A stretch of DNA of 42,889 bases from Bryobacteraceae bacterium (GTDB taxonomy: Bacteria; Acidobacteriota; Terriglobia; Bryobacterales; Bryobacteraceae). The translations under genes were made by a program, and so were the position numbers. This document shows, in pieces, positions 35,484 to 42,889 of this stretch (position 1 is its first letter; every line of letters starts with the position of its first letter). The stretch spans positions 1-42,889 of the forward strand of contig JAICJH010000060.1 of NCBI GenBank assembly GCA_025928545.1. Reading direction: 5' to 3'. The notes beneath the pieces were generated by a model that saw only the letters and a program-made list of their open reading frames with translations, made no database searches and had not been told where the DNA came from.

Positions 35484-36725
35484 ATGAGACTCACGCTTCG
35501 TTTATTGCTGACGGCCGCGCTCGGGTTGACCTGCTCGTGGGGACAGACCGCCGGCACCGCCACCGGCGGCGCCAGTAGTACGACGGGTGGCGCAACCGGG
35601 GGCACTACCGGGGGCACAACCGGCGGAACCACTGGTGGCACAACCGGCGGAACGACAACCAGACCGACAAATCCGAACATTGGCGTGCAGCCCACCCCGC
35701 AGCCGACAACGCCTGTACCGCCACCGCCGAGGCCCGTCTTTATTTCAGGCAAGGTGGTAGTTGACGACGGATCTGCACTGCCGACCAGCGTCAATATTCA
35801 GACCATCTGCAGCGGTTCGCAGCGAACCGTCGCTCACACCGGTCCCTCCGGCGATTTTTCATTCCAATGGAATGACAGGAACACGACCTTTTTTTCAGAC
35901 GCCTCCGACAGCGCGAGGACGCCAAGCTTCGGACCGACGCAGTCCAGTCTGAGCGACAGCTCCAGCCGGCCCGGCGAATCGATGGCGGACTGCGATGTGC
36001 GCGCGGACCTGGGTGGCTACACTTCCAGCCGGATCGGTATGTATCAGTTCACGAGGGAGAACACAATCGATCTCGGTGACATTGTGCTGCACCGGGTCAC
36101 GGGCGATGAAGGGACCGTAGTGAGCATGCTGTCCCTGAAGGCTCCGAAGGACGCGAAGAAGAGTTTCGAAAAAGGCACGAGTCTGGTCCGGGCGAAGAAA
36201 CTTCCCGACGCGGCGACAAATTTCCAGAAAGCAGTGGACAGCTACCCGCAATATGCCGATGCCTGGCTTAGCCTGGGCAGGGTGGAATCGCAAATGGGAA
36301 ATCGCGACGCGGCCCGGGCAGATTTCCAGAAAGCCATGGAACTCGATGCCAAACTCGTGGGCCCGTGGCAGGAAATGGGGTACCTGGCCTCAGATCAATC
36401 GAAGTGGGATGAGGCGGCGCGCTACCTGGATCAGGCGGTCAAGCTGGATCCGATGTCTCCCATGGCGTGGTACTTCAGCGCAATGGCGAATTACAATCTG
36501 GGCCGGTTTGAGGCGGCGGAGCGAAGCCTGCGGGCTGAAATGAAACTGGACCACGGCGTCAATGGGCGCGCGAAGTTCCTGCTTGGGCTGGTGCTGATTG
36601 CGCGAAAGGATATCTCCGGTGGCGTGGATGCGCTTCGCAGCTTTCTCGCGTCTGCGCCGAATGCGCAGGATGCGGAATCCGCAAAGAAGATGCTGACCCG
36701 CGCTGAAAGTCAGTTGCCCCGCTAA
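35484..36725 (+). CDS. secreted beta-domain + TPR protein, paralog 2 of 3
   Basis: A 413-residue protein built like its neighbours: signal peptide (to about SWG), then a striking Gly-Gly-Thr-Thr repeat (35-58) and a Pro-rich stretch (PTPQPTTPVPPPPRP). The beta domain has GKVVVDDGSALPTSVNIQTI, with Cys109 and Cys170. TPRs span about 225-400 (ADAWLSLGRVESQMGNRDAA and WYFSAMANYNLGRFEAAERS). The Gly-Thr/Pro linker looks like a flexible arm lifting the domain from a membrane or wall. GGGAGGG precedes the ATG. Paralog 3 begins four bases after its stop, so they share an mRNA. Confidence 0.82.
   Translation: MRLTLRLLLTAALGLTCSWGQTAGTATGGASSTTGGATGGTTGGTTGGTTGGTTGGTTTRPTNPNIGVQPTPQPTTPVPPPPRPVFISGKVVVDDGSALPTSVNIQTICSGSQRTVAHTGPSGDFSFQWNDRNTTFFSDASDSARTPSFGPTQSSLSDSSSRPGESMADCDVRADLGGYTSSRIGMYQFTRENTIDLGDIVLHRVTGDEGTVVSMLSLKAPKDAKKSFEKGTSLVRAKKLPDAATNFQKAVDSYPQYADAWLSLGRVESQMGNRDAARADFQKAMELDAKLVGPWQEMGYLASDQSKWDEAARYLDQAVKLDPMSPMAWYFSAMANYNLGRFEAAERSLRAEMKLDHGVNGRAKFLLGLVLIARKDISGGVDALRSFLASAPNAQDAESAKKMLTRAESQLPR
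35586..35657 (+). repeat. 12-bp minisatellite encoding GGTT repeats
   Basis: Six tandem in-frame 12-base units of the form GGNGGNACNACN encode five perfect Gly-Gly-Thr-Thr units after one Gly-Gly-Ala-Thr. Because each unit is a multiple of three, slippage would lengthen or shorten the linker without breaking the frame. Confidence 0.85.
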
Positions 36726-36729
36726 GCCG

Positions 36730-37887
36730 GTGAAGTTCATGGTGAAGTTGACGCTCATCGGCATTCTCGGAATGGCGTGCGCCTTTGGTCAAACGACTTC
36801 GACCGCGAATAACGACAACAGCACCTCCGGAACGAGCCTCGCGCTTCCCGCTCCCGCGCCGATCACACCGGCAATCAGTACGCAGCGGCCCATATTTCTA
36901 TCCGGCATCGTGATGATGGATGACGGCTCGGCACTGCCCGGCGACGTCAGTATCCAGTCGCTTTGCGGCACCATACGCCGAACCATGGGGCACACGAGTT
37001 CCTCCAAAGGCACTTTCAGCTTTCAGTGGACACCACAAACAGTTCCGTACAGCGATGCCTCCCAGATTGCCCGCACACCAACAGGGAACGGACCGTCCGC
37101 TCTTACCGGAATGCGGAATGGCAGCCGCGGCAACGATCCGCTGGCAATCTGTGAACTGATGGCGGAGGCTCCGGGGTATTCATCCGGCCGAGCGAGTCTG
37201 GCCAATCGCAGCGGTCAGGAGAATTTCGACGTGGGTCCGATTATTCTCCACCGAGTCGTTCCCGGCGAGGGACATACGGTCAGCGTACTGGCGCTGCAGG
37301 CACCGAAAGACGCCAAACGCAGCTTCGACAAAGGCACTGCTTTGACGGCGGCGCACAAACCGACCGAAGCACTTGCCAGTTTCATGACGGCAGTGACGAT
37401 CTATCCGGGTTATTCGGATGCCTGGCTCAGCATGGGGAAAGTTCAATGGGAGCTGGGATACATGGACGAAGCACGGGAATCGTTTGAAAAATCCATCGAG
37501 CTGGATGGCAAGCTGGTCGGACCCTGGCAGGAACTGGGATACCTGGCATGCGACGAAGCCAGATGGGAAGACGCCGTTCGTTATCTCGATCAAGCCGTGC
37601 GGCTGGATCCGATGGATTCGGCTATTGCCTGGTATTTTGACGCCCTGGCAAACTACAATCTCGGCAGGTTCGAACGGGCCGAGCGGTATGTCCGGACGGA
37701 GTTGAAGCTGGATCGCGGGGCAAACCCGCGGGCCGGTTATCTCCTTGGAATGGTTTTACTCGCGCGGCAAGATCTGCCCGGTGCGGCGGATGCATTGCGG
37801 AACTATATCGCTTCCGCCCCGAAATCGACCGATGTTACTACGGCAAAGCGGGAATTAAGCCGCGTGGAAAGCACTTTGGGCCGGTAA
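36730..37887 (+). CDS. secreted beta-domain + TPR protein, paralog 3 of 3
   Basis: A 385-residue protein from GTG at 36730; ATG at 36739 is an alternative. The signal peptide (KLTLIGILGMACAFGQ) is followed by a short Ser/Thr/Pro linker. The beta domain has SGIVMMDDGSALPGDVSIQS, with Cys79 and Cys141 (ICELMAEAPGY). TPRs run over about 195-370 (SDAWLSMGKVQWELGYMDEA and WYFDALANYNLGRFERAERY). It is closest to paralog 2: both share ELDxKLVGPWQE and LDQAVxLDPM. It lacks the GGTT repeat. It ends the three-gene array. Confidence 0.82.
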   Translation: MKFMVKLTLIGILGMACAFGQTTSTANNDNSTSGTSLALPAPAPITPAISTQRPIFLSGIVMMDDGSALPGDVSIQSLCGTIRRTMGHTSSSKGTFSFQWTPQTVPYSDASQIARTPTGNGPSALTGMRNGSRGNDPLAICELMAEAPGYSSGRASLANRSGQENFDVGPIILHRVVPGEGHTVSVLALQAPKDAKRSFDKGTALTAAHKPTEALASFMTAVTIYPGYSDAWLSMGKVQWELGYMDEARESFEKSIELDGKLVGPWQELGYLACDEARWEDAVRYLDQAVRLDPMDSAIAWYFDALANYNLGRFERAERYVRTELKLDRGANPRAGYLLGMVLLARQDLPGAADALRNYIASAPKSTDVTTAKRELSRVESTLGR

Positions 37888-37976
37888 GGACTTTGCGGAG
37901 AATCGCCTGGAATTCAGAAATTTATACACTAGGGCGAGGCCTCCGGCCCTGATCGCGGTATAGTAATAACATAGAC

Positions 37977-38216
37977 ATGAAACGTAGGCCCCCCGTCAAG
38001 GCTGTACCGGTGGTGTCGCCCGAAGTGATCGCTCCCGAGATCATGGAACGCGCCCGCCTGTCTTTGGATCTGGAGAGGCCATCACGCGCGGCCAAGTGTG
38101 TTGTCTGCGGCGATCAATCGAGCGTAGACGCAGCGGAACAACTCTGCTGGGTGTGCCGCCGCCTCAAGATCAGCGCCTGGCGCGACTCCGATCACCAGTT
38201 GCCCGCCCAGGAATAA
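37977..38216 (+). CDS. small zinc-ribbon-like protein
   Basis: A 79-residue protein with two CxxC pairs, Cys41/Cys44 (CVVCGD) and Cys57/Cys60 (CWVCRR), fitting one zinc ribbon. The N-terminal half is basic and helical. No signal peptide is seen. TATAGT at about 37961 could be its -10 box. It precedes yggX by 124 bp. Function unknown; a regulatory or adaptor role is possible. Confidence 0.55.
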   Translation: MKRRPPVKAVPVVSPEVIAPEIMERARLSLDLERPSRAAKCVVCGDQSSVDAAEQLCWVCRRLKISAWRDSDHQLPAQE

Positions 38217-38340
38217 CCGGGTAGCGGCACTCCATTCCGATCAATATAAATTTATCCCGATTTCTGGCGCTGAGTGCAGGAGCCAGCCCTGGGCATTATC
38301 CAGCTGCCGGGAAACCCCGACGCTGATATCCTGAAACCAG

Positions 38341-38640
38341 ATGAGCACCCAACCACCCCCTGCCCCCCATCAGGTCTTCTGTGTCAAACTGCAGCGCGAA
38401 ATGGAGGGCCTCAGCGAAGTACCTTTCGACGGACACCCGCTCGGACAACGCATTTACGACAACGTCTCGAAGCAGGCATGGGGCATGTGGGTAGAGCACA
38501 TGAAGATGCTGATGAATGAGTATCGCCTCAACCTGGGCACCAAAGAAGCGCAGGAATTTCTGCTTCAGCAGATGGAACAGTATTTCTTTGGCGAAGGCTC
38601 CGCTCCTCCGCCGGAATTCGTTGCCACGCCACAGCACTGA
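38341..38640 (+). CDS. yggX: Fe(II)-trafficking protein YggX
   Basis: A 99-residue protein of the YggX family. The family core is clear: VFCVKLQREMEGL with the conserved Cys14, then GQRIYDNVSKQAWGMWVEHM and KMLMNEYRLNL. YggX guards Fe-S clusters against superoxide and is linked to iron handling in the cytoplasm. The N-terminus has a short Pro-rich extension (STQPPPAPHQ), longer than in E. coli. It lies 12 bases before the FAD oxidoreductase gene, so the two are probably co-transcribed. Confidence 0.9.
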   Translation: MSTQPPPAPHQVFCVKLQREMEGLSEVPFDGHPLGQRIYDNVSKQAWGMWVEHMKMLMNEYRLNLGTKEAQEFLLQQMEQYFFGEGSAPPPEFVATPQH

Positions 38641-38652
38641 TACCCCCGCGAT

Positions 38653-40272
38653 ATGAACGGGGCCGACACAAACGCAGAACACCGCGGCCGGCGTGCGCTG
38701 ATTATCGGCGCCGGCCCCGCCGGGCTTACTGCCGCGTTTGAACTGATCCGGCGTACCCCCATTCAGCCCATCGTTCTCGAGAAGAGCGAAGACATGGGTG
38801 GCATTTCCCGGACCGTCCGCTATAAAGGCAACCGCATGGACATCGGGGGGCACCGCTTCTTCTCCAAGTCCGACCGCGTCATGAAATGGTGGATGGATGT
38901 CATGCCCGTCGATGGCGCCCAGGGTGAAGCGCACACGATCAGTTATCAGAACCAGTCCCGCGAAATCTCGCCGCCAACCACATCCGCCGCGCCTGCCGAT
39001 CCCAACCGGGTGATGCTGATCCGCAACCGCAAATCCCGGATCTACTTTCTGCGGCAGTTCTTCGATTATCCGATTAAACTCAGCGGCGATACGCTGAAGA
39101 AACTCGGTCTCCTCCGAACGGCGAAAATCGGTGTGAGCTACGCACAGAGCGCCATCAGCCAGACGAAGCCCGAGCGCACACTCGAACAGTTCCTCGTCAA
39201 CCGATTCGGCCGTGAGCTGTATCTGACGTTCTTCAAATCGTATACCGAAAAGGTTTGGGGCGTGCCCTGCGATCAGATCAGCGCCGAGTGGGGCGCGCAA
39301 CGGATCAAGGGACTCTCCGTGATCAGCGCGATCCGGCATTTTCTGAAAAGCGCTTTTGCGAAGAAGACGGCATCCGGAGACATTGCCCAAAAAGGCACGG
39401 AAACTTCGCTCATCGAAAAATTCATGTACCCGAAGCTGGGGCCGGGACAACTCTGGGAGTATGTGGCAGACGACGTGCGAAGCCGCGGCGGCATCGTGCG
39501 AACCCGCTGCAATGTGGTGCGCCTGCTGACAGAAGGCAACAAGGTGGTGGCGGCCGAAGTACAGGATTCAGGCTCGGGTACGCGCGAAACCATCGCGGCG
39601 GATTATTTCTTCTCCACCATGCCGATTCAGGAACTCATGCGCGCGCTGGACGCGCCGGTGCCCGCGAATGTTCTGGAAGTGAGCGACGGTCTTATCTACC
39701 GCGACTTCATTACGGTCGGGCTGCTGCTCACGAAGCTGAAGATCAGCGATCAGACGCCGGAAGGTGCGCGGTTGCTGGCGGATAACTGGATCTACATTCA
39801 GGAGCCCGATGTGCAGGTGGGTCGCATGCAGATCTTCAATAACTGGAGTCCATACCTGGTGGCCGACCCGAGCAAGGTCTGGATCGGACTGGAATACTTC
39901 TGCTACGAGACCGATGCAATCTGGAAACTGCCGGACGCGGAAATGATCGACCTCGCGAAGCGTGAAATGGCGAAGATCGGGATCATCGAGGCAGGCGATG
40001 TTCTGGATGCCTGCGTGATCCGCGTTCCGAAGACTTACCCCGCCTACTTCGGCGCGTACGAGCGTTTCGAAGAGATCAAGACCTACATTAACGGCTTTGA
40101 GAATCTTTTCCTCATTGGCCGCAACGGCATGCACAAATACAACAATCAGGACCATTCCATGCTGACAGCCATGACTGCGGTGGACAACATCATCGAAGGC
40201 CGCGTGGATAAAACCAATCTATGGGATCTCAATACCGAGATGGAGTACCACGAAAGCAAAGACGGCAAGTAG
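38653..40272 (+). CDS. FAD-dependent amine-oxidase-like oxidoreductase
   Basis: A 539-residue flavoprotein. The FAD-binding Rossmann motif is IIGAGPAGLTAAFEL (17-31), followed by VLEKSEDMGGISRTV and a signature IGGHRFFSKSDRV (64-76). The C-terminal FAD contact is near LIGRNGMHKYNNQDHSM. The overall plan is that of the NAD(P)/FAD-dependent amine-oxidase group related to UDP-galactopyranose mutase, often seen with polysaccharide genes. Its substrate is unknown. No signal peptide is seen, so it is cytoplasmic. It follows yggX by 12 bases. Confidence 0.85.
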   Translation: MNGADTNAEHRGRRALIIGAGPAGLTAAFELIRRTPIQPIVLEKSEDMGGISRTVRYKGNRMDIGGHRFFSKSDRVMKWWMDVMPVDGAQGEAHTISYQNQSREISPPTTSAAPADPNRVMLIRNRKSRIYFLRQFFDYPIKLSGDTLKKLGLLRTAKIGVSYAQSAISQTKPERTLEQFLVNRFGRELYLTFFKSYTEKVWGVPCDQISAEWGAQRIKGLSVISAIRHFLKSAFAKKTASGDIAQKGTETSLIEKFMYPKLGPGQLWEYVADDVRSRGGIVRTRCNVVRLLTEGNKVVAAEVQDSGSGTRETIAADYFFSTMPIQELMRALDAPVPANVLEVSDGLIYRDFITVGLLLTKLKISDQTPEGARLLADNWIYIQEPDVQVGRMQIFNNWSPYLVADPSKVWIGLEYFCYETDAIWKLPDAEMIDLAKREMAKIGIIEAGDVLDACVIRVPKTYPAYFGAYERFEEIKTYINGFENLFLIGRNGMHKYNNQDHSMLTAMTAVDNIIEGRVDKTNLWDLNTEMEYHESKDGK

Positions 40273-40278
40273 GATTCA

Positions 40279-41430
40279 TTACTTCTTCGGATAATCCAGC
40301 CACAGATATTCCAGGGCTTCCGCAAGAGTCTGACGTTTCACCGCGCCATCGGTGTGGCCCGCGTTCTTCGCGAAAACAAACTGGTAGTGATAGCCCTTAG
40401 CGGCCAGCACTTTTGCCATGTTTTCGTTGGCGACAACCCAATCATGCATGTTGTCGGTCATGATGTTCGGATTGAGAAGGTCACGGTCGCCTACTTCCAT
40501 CCAGATACGGATCGGCTTCACCGGGCTGTTGGGAATGAGCTTCGCGTGGAAGTCCCATGCGCCACCAGGGGTCTCCGGATTCCATGGATACTGCTGATTG
40601 ACGTAGGTGCCCGAGTAGGTGAGGACGCGGTGATACAGGTCCGTGTGATACCAGGCCATTTCCAGCGCCGCCGAGCCACCGGAACTGCCGCCCATCGTGG
40701 CGCGGGCGTTCGGATCTTTGGTGAGCTTCACGTTCGCCTTCGCCTCCACAAGAGGCAGGACTTCCTTTTCCACAAACTCGGCATAGAGCCCGGACATGGT
40801 GTCGTATTCGAGACCGCGTTCACTACCCTGCGCGTCGCCACTGCCGTTGCCGATCGAGATCGCCACCATCGCGGGAACTTTGTGCTCAGCGATCAGGTTG
40901 TCGAGCGCGGTGAAGAGCAAATCGCGGGCATTGCCGCCATCCGCGGTCACGATGAACGGCGCCGCCGAGCCGGCCACATACTGCTTCGGCACATACACGG
41001 CCACATGGCGCGTGTAGGGTGCGGCGTGGCTGGTCGTGACAATCAGCTTCGCTGGATTGTTCGGGTCCGGCGTGCCGAAAGTGCGGTTTTCGCGCATGAT
41101 GCCGGGATATATTTTGCTGTCCGTCGACAGCATGTCGAAGGTAGTGATGGTCCCCTGAGGCACGCCATCTTTTACTGTCATTTCCGGCGGCACGTTGGTA
41201 TGGGTGGGGCCCAGGATAAAGTTACCGTCCTTATCCGGCGGGGCGTTTTCGCCATCGGGCAGTTCCGTCGCCGTCACGTAACCAGGCGTATGCGGATCGC
41301 GTGTCGGCGGGCCAGGAGGGCGAACCGCGCCTGAAGCGCCCGCAGCCACTGGTGCCTGTGGCTGCGCTATGAGAGAAGAGACTGCCGACACGATGCCGAA
41401 CAGCAGGGTGCGTTGGATGAGGCGAGACAT
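40279..41430 (-). CDS. secreted alpha/beta-hydrolase esterase, paralog 1
   Basis: A 383-residue exported esterase of the enterochelin esterase-like/putative feruloyl esterase type. Signal peptide MSRLIQRTLLFGIVSAVSSL (cleavage near AQ). The nucleophile elbow MGGSSGGSA gives Ser249; Asp315 or Asp317 (MEVGDRD) and His359 (KNAGHTDG) fit the rest of the triad. HVAVYVPKQYV marks the start of the hydrolase core. I start at the ATG at 41430, where the signal peptide begins. It lies 14 bases downstream of paralog 2 in the same direction, so both are probably one operon. Targets may be feruloyl or acetyl esters of plant polysaccharide. Confidence 0.85.
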   Translation of the reverse strand: MSRLIQRTLLFGIVSAVSSLIAQPQAPVAAGASGAVRPPGPPTRDPHTPGYVTATELPDGENAPPDKDGNFILGPTHTNVPPEMTVKDGVPQGTITTFDMLSTDSKIYPGIMRENRTFGTPDPNNPAKLIVTTSHAAPYTRHVAVYVPKQYVAGSAAPFIVTADGGNARDLLFTALDNLIAEHKVPAMVAISIGNGSGDAQGSERGLEYDTMSGLYAEFVEKEVLPLVEAKANVKLTKDPNARATMGGSSGGSAALEMAWYHTDLYHRVLTYSGTYVNQQYPWNPETPGGAWDFHAKLIPNSPVKPIRIWMEVGDRDLLNPNIMTDNMHDWVVANENMAKVLAAKGYHYQFVFAKNAGHTDGAVKRQTLAEALEYLWLDYPKK

Positions 41431-41444
41431 GTTGGAATCCTTGT

Positions 41445-42647
41445 TTATTTCTTCGGCGCCACGAAACCTTGCCAGATATACTCCAGCGCTTCCGGCAGGG
41501 TTTGCCGTTTCACCGCTCCATCGGTATGTCCGGCATTGCGCGCAAACACAAATTGATAGTGGTAGCCTTTGGCAGCCAGGACCTTCGCCATGTTTTCGTT
41601 GGCGAGTACCCAATCGTGATAGCCGTCGCGGGCATTGTAGTTGTCCCGATCGCCCACTTCCATCCAGATGCGGATTGGCTTCACCGGGCTATTCGGGATG
41701 ATGCTTTCGTGGAACTCCCACGCGCCGTGCGGAGTTTCCGGATTCATTGGCGACTGCTGGTTTACGTATGTGCCGGAATAGGTGAGCACGCGGTGGTAGA
41801 GATCGTTGTGATACCAGGCCATTTCAAGTGCCGCCGATCCGCCGGAACTCCCACCCATGGTGGCGCGCGCGTCGGGATCTTTCGTCAGCTTGACGTTGGC
41901 TTGTTTCTCGGCGAGGGGCAGCACCTCTTTTTCAACGAACTCGGCATACAAACCGGACATCGTGTCGTACTCGAGACCGCGCTCGCTACCCTGCGCATCA
42001 CAGCCGCCGTTGCCGATCGAAATCGCAATCATGACGGGCACCTTATGTTCAGCAATAAGATTATCCAGTGCGGTAAACAGGCCTTTGTCGATTCCATCCG
42101 CTCCGACGATGAACGGGGCCACCGTGCCGGGAACGTATTGCTTCGGAACATAGACAGCGACTTTGCGGGTGTAAGGCGCGGGATGGGTTTCGATGGGACC
42201 GCCGCCTCCTCTCCCCCCGCCCTGGGGACAAACAGCGGGAGCGCCGGGAACTACGGCTTCCGTTGCGGGGTCGGCCGGCGCGGGTCCACGCTTGATTCCC
42301 GGATAGATCTTGCTGTCGGTCGACTGCATTTCGAAATTAAAGATTGCGCCCTGAGGTACGCTGTCCTGGGCCGTCATCTCCGGCGCAGGCGGATGGGTGG
42401 GCCCGAGGATGAAGTTGCCGTCGGTCTTAGCCGGCGCGTTCCCTCCATCGGGCAGTTCCGTGGCGGCCACGTAGCCCTCCGTGTGCGGATCGCGCGTCGG
42501 CGCAGCCGGCCCGCGGCCACGTCCTCCCGATGCACCGACAGCGACGGGCGCACCCGGAGCGGGGGCCGCTGCCGGAGGCTGTGCCATGGCGGTATACGCC
42601 CCTGCCGAAAGGCAGGTCAGAATTGCGAAGCTTCGAAGACAGACCAC
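41445..42647 (-). CDS. secreted alpha/beta-hydrolase esterase, paralog 2
   Basis: A 400-residue paralog of the downstream gene, with a GTG start after GGGAG. Signal peptide to about TAMAQ. The nucleophile is Ser267 in MGGSSGGSA; the GDRD and NAGHTDG motifs are also kept. Large parts are near-identical to paralog 1 (HKVP.MIAISIGNG, QGSERGLEYDTMSGLYAEFV). It differs by an insert of about 15-20 residues containing a Gly/Arg-rich stretch (PQGGGRGGGG) and by two extra cysteines, Cys140 and Cys216, absent from paralog 1, which might form a disulfide. Tandem duplication is the simple origin. Confidence 0.85.
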   Translation of the reverse strand: MVCLRSFAILTCLSAGAYTAMAQPPAAAPAPGAPVAVGASGGRGRGPAAPTRDPHTEGYVAATELPDGGNAPAKTDGNFILGPTHPPAPEMTAQDSVPQGAIFNFEMQSTDSKIYPGIKRGPAPADPATEAVVPGAPAVCPQGGGRGGGGPIETHPAPYTRKVAVYVPKQYVPGTVAPFIVGADGIDKGLFTALDNLIAEHKVPVMIAISIGNGGCDAQGSERGLEYDTMSGLYAEFVEKEVLPLAEKQANVKLTKDPDARATMGGSSGGSAALEMAWYHNDLYHRVLTYSGTYVNQQSPMNPETPHGAWEFHESIIPNSPVKPIRIWMEVGDRDNYNARDGYHDWVLANENMAKVLAAKGYHYQFVFARNAGHTDGAVKRQTLPEALEYIWQGFVAPKK

Positions 42648-42808
42648 AGGAACTCCCTTTTTTCCGAACTTCGATGGATAAATGCAGCCTGGCTGGACCC
42701 TGGCATGTCATCGAGAACGGCTCGGAAAAATCATATCACCACTGTGGATTTAACGCCCTCAGCGCGCGTTCCTGGCCGATGGCGTCTGCGCTGGTTAGCG
42801 CGCCGCCA

Positions 42809-42889
42809 TTATCGCTGAATACGCGCCGAACCGCCCTGCGCGAACGCCCGTACCTGATCGAGTGTCGCCATGGTCGTGTCGCCCGGGAA
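42809..42889 (-). CDS. possible C-terminal end of a truncated gene
   Basis: At the right edge an open minus-strand frame enters the window and ends at TAA (42809-42811), giving 26 residues that begin FPGDTTMATLDQVRAFAQGG. It would be the tail of a gene upstream of the esterase pair. The tail is too short to name a family, so this is a tentative call. Confidence 0.3.
   Translation of the reverse strand, partial: FPGDTTMATLDQVRAFAQGGSARIQR

Noticed and set aside
35586..35657. Repeat cluster considered as a small CRISPR-like array
   Set aside because: Units are 12 bases, contiguous without spacers and in frame within a gene, so it is a coding minisatellite.
41469..42818. Long plus-strand open frame opposite esterase paralog 2
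   Set aside because: The minus-strand frame has a signal peptide and full catalytic motifs; the plus-strand one has none.

Overview
The window looks like chromosomal DNA of a GC-rich soil Acidobacteriota, most likely of the Solibacter/Bryobacter type. This placement is inference. It rests on a small SEC-C protein with an 'STGPRTEAGK'-like N-terminus, many secreted proteins carrying an AQ or GQ signal-peptidase site, exported sugar enzymes including one with a Tat leader, TPR proteins with a regulatory-like beta domain, and frequent GTG and TTG starts. I saw no tRNA, rRNA, insertion sequence, prophage or CRISPR array.

Left part (1-16.2 kb). A SEC-C protein is followed by a LysR regulator divergent from gltB-gltD, the two-subunit NADPH glutamate synthase; this arrangement resembles gltC/gltAB. 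Next comes a translationally coupled tripartite efflux operon (TolC-like, lipoprotein adaptor, RND pump). After it lies a compact GntR(YtrA)-ABC ATPase-ABC permease operon whose promoter is covered by a perfect 24-bp inverted repeat.

Middle part (16.2-29.3 kb). A two-gene cassette pairs a stand-alone nucleotidyltransferase with an endonuclease IV-like TIM barrel, overlapping in TGATG. It is the best candidate here for an undescribed system. Then follow an outer-membrane barrel protein with its own heme motif plus a small cytochrome c, a secreted VCBS-like protein coupled to a GT-C membrane glycosyltransferase, a GT2 glycosyltransferase, and a tightly packed run of lysS, a LolC/E-type permease, nth and a TauE/SafE permease. 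A secreted GH29 alpha-L-fucosidase closes the region.

Right part (29.3-42.9 kb). This part holds an atypical NarL-type response regulator, a Tat-exported enolase-superfamily dehydratase, a START-like secreted protein, a Ser/Thr/Pro-rich secreted protein with a strong terminator, and an aldo/keto reductase. Three tandem paralogous secreted proteins follow (beta domain with two conserved cysteines, then TPRs), one carrying a Gly-Thr minisatellite. The window ends with a small zinc-ribbon protein, the Fe(II)-trafficking protein YggX, an FAD oxidoreductase, and two tandem secreted esterase paralogs on the minus strand. A 26-residue coding tail may be cut by the right edge.

Functions are read from motifs by eye. 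Promoters and operators are predictions from sequence pattern only.
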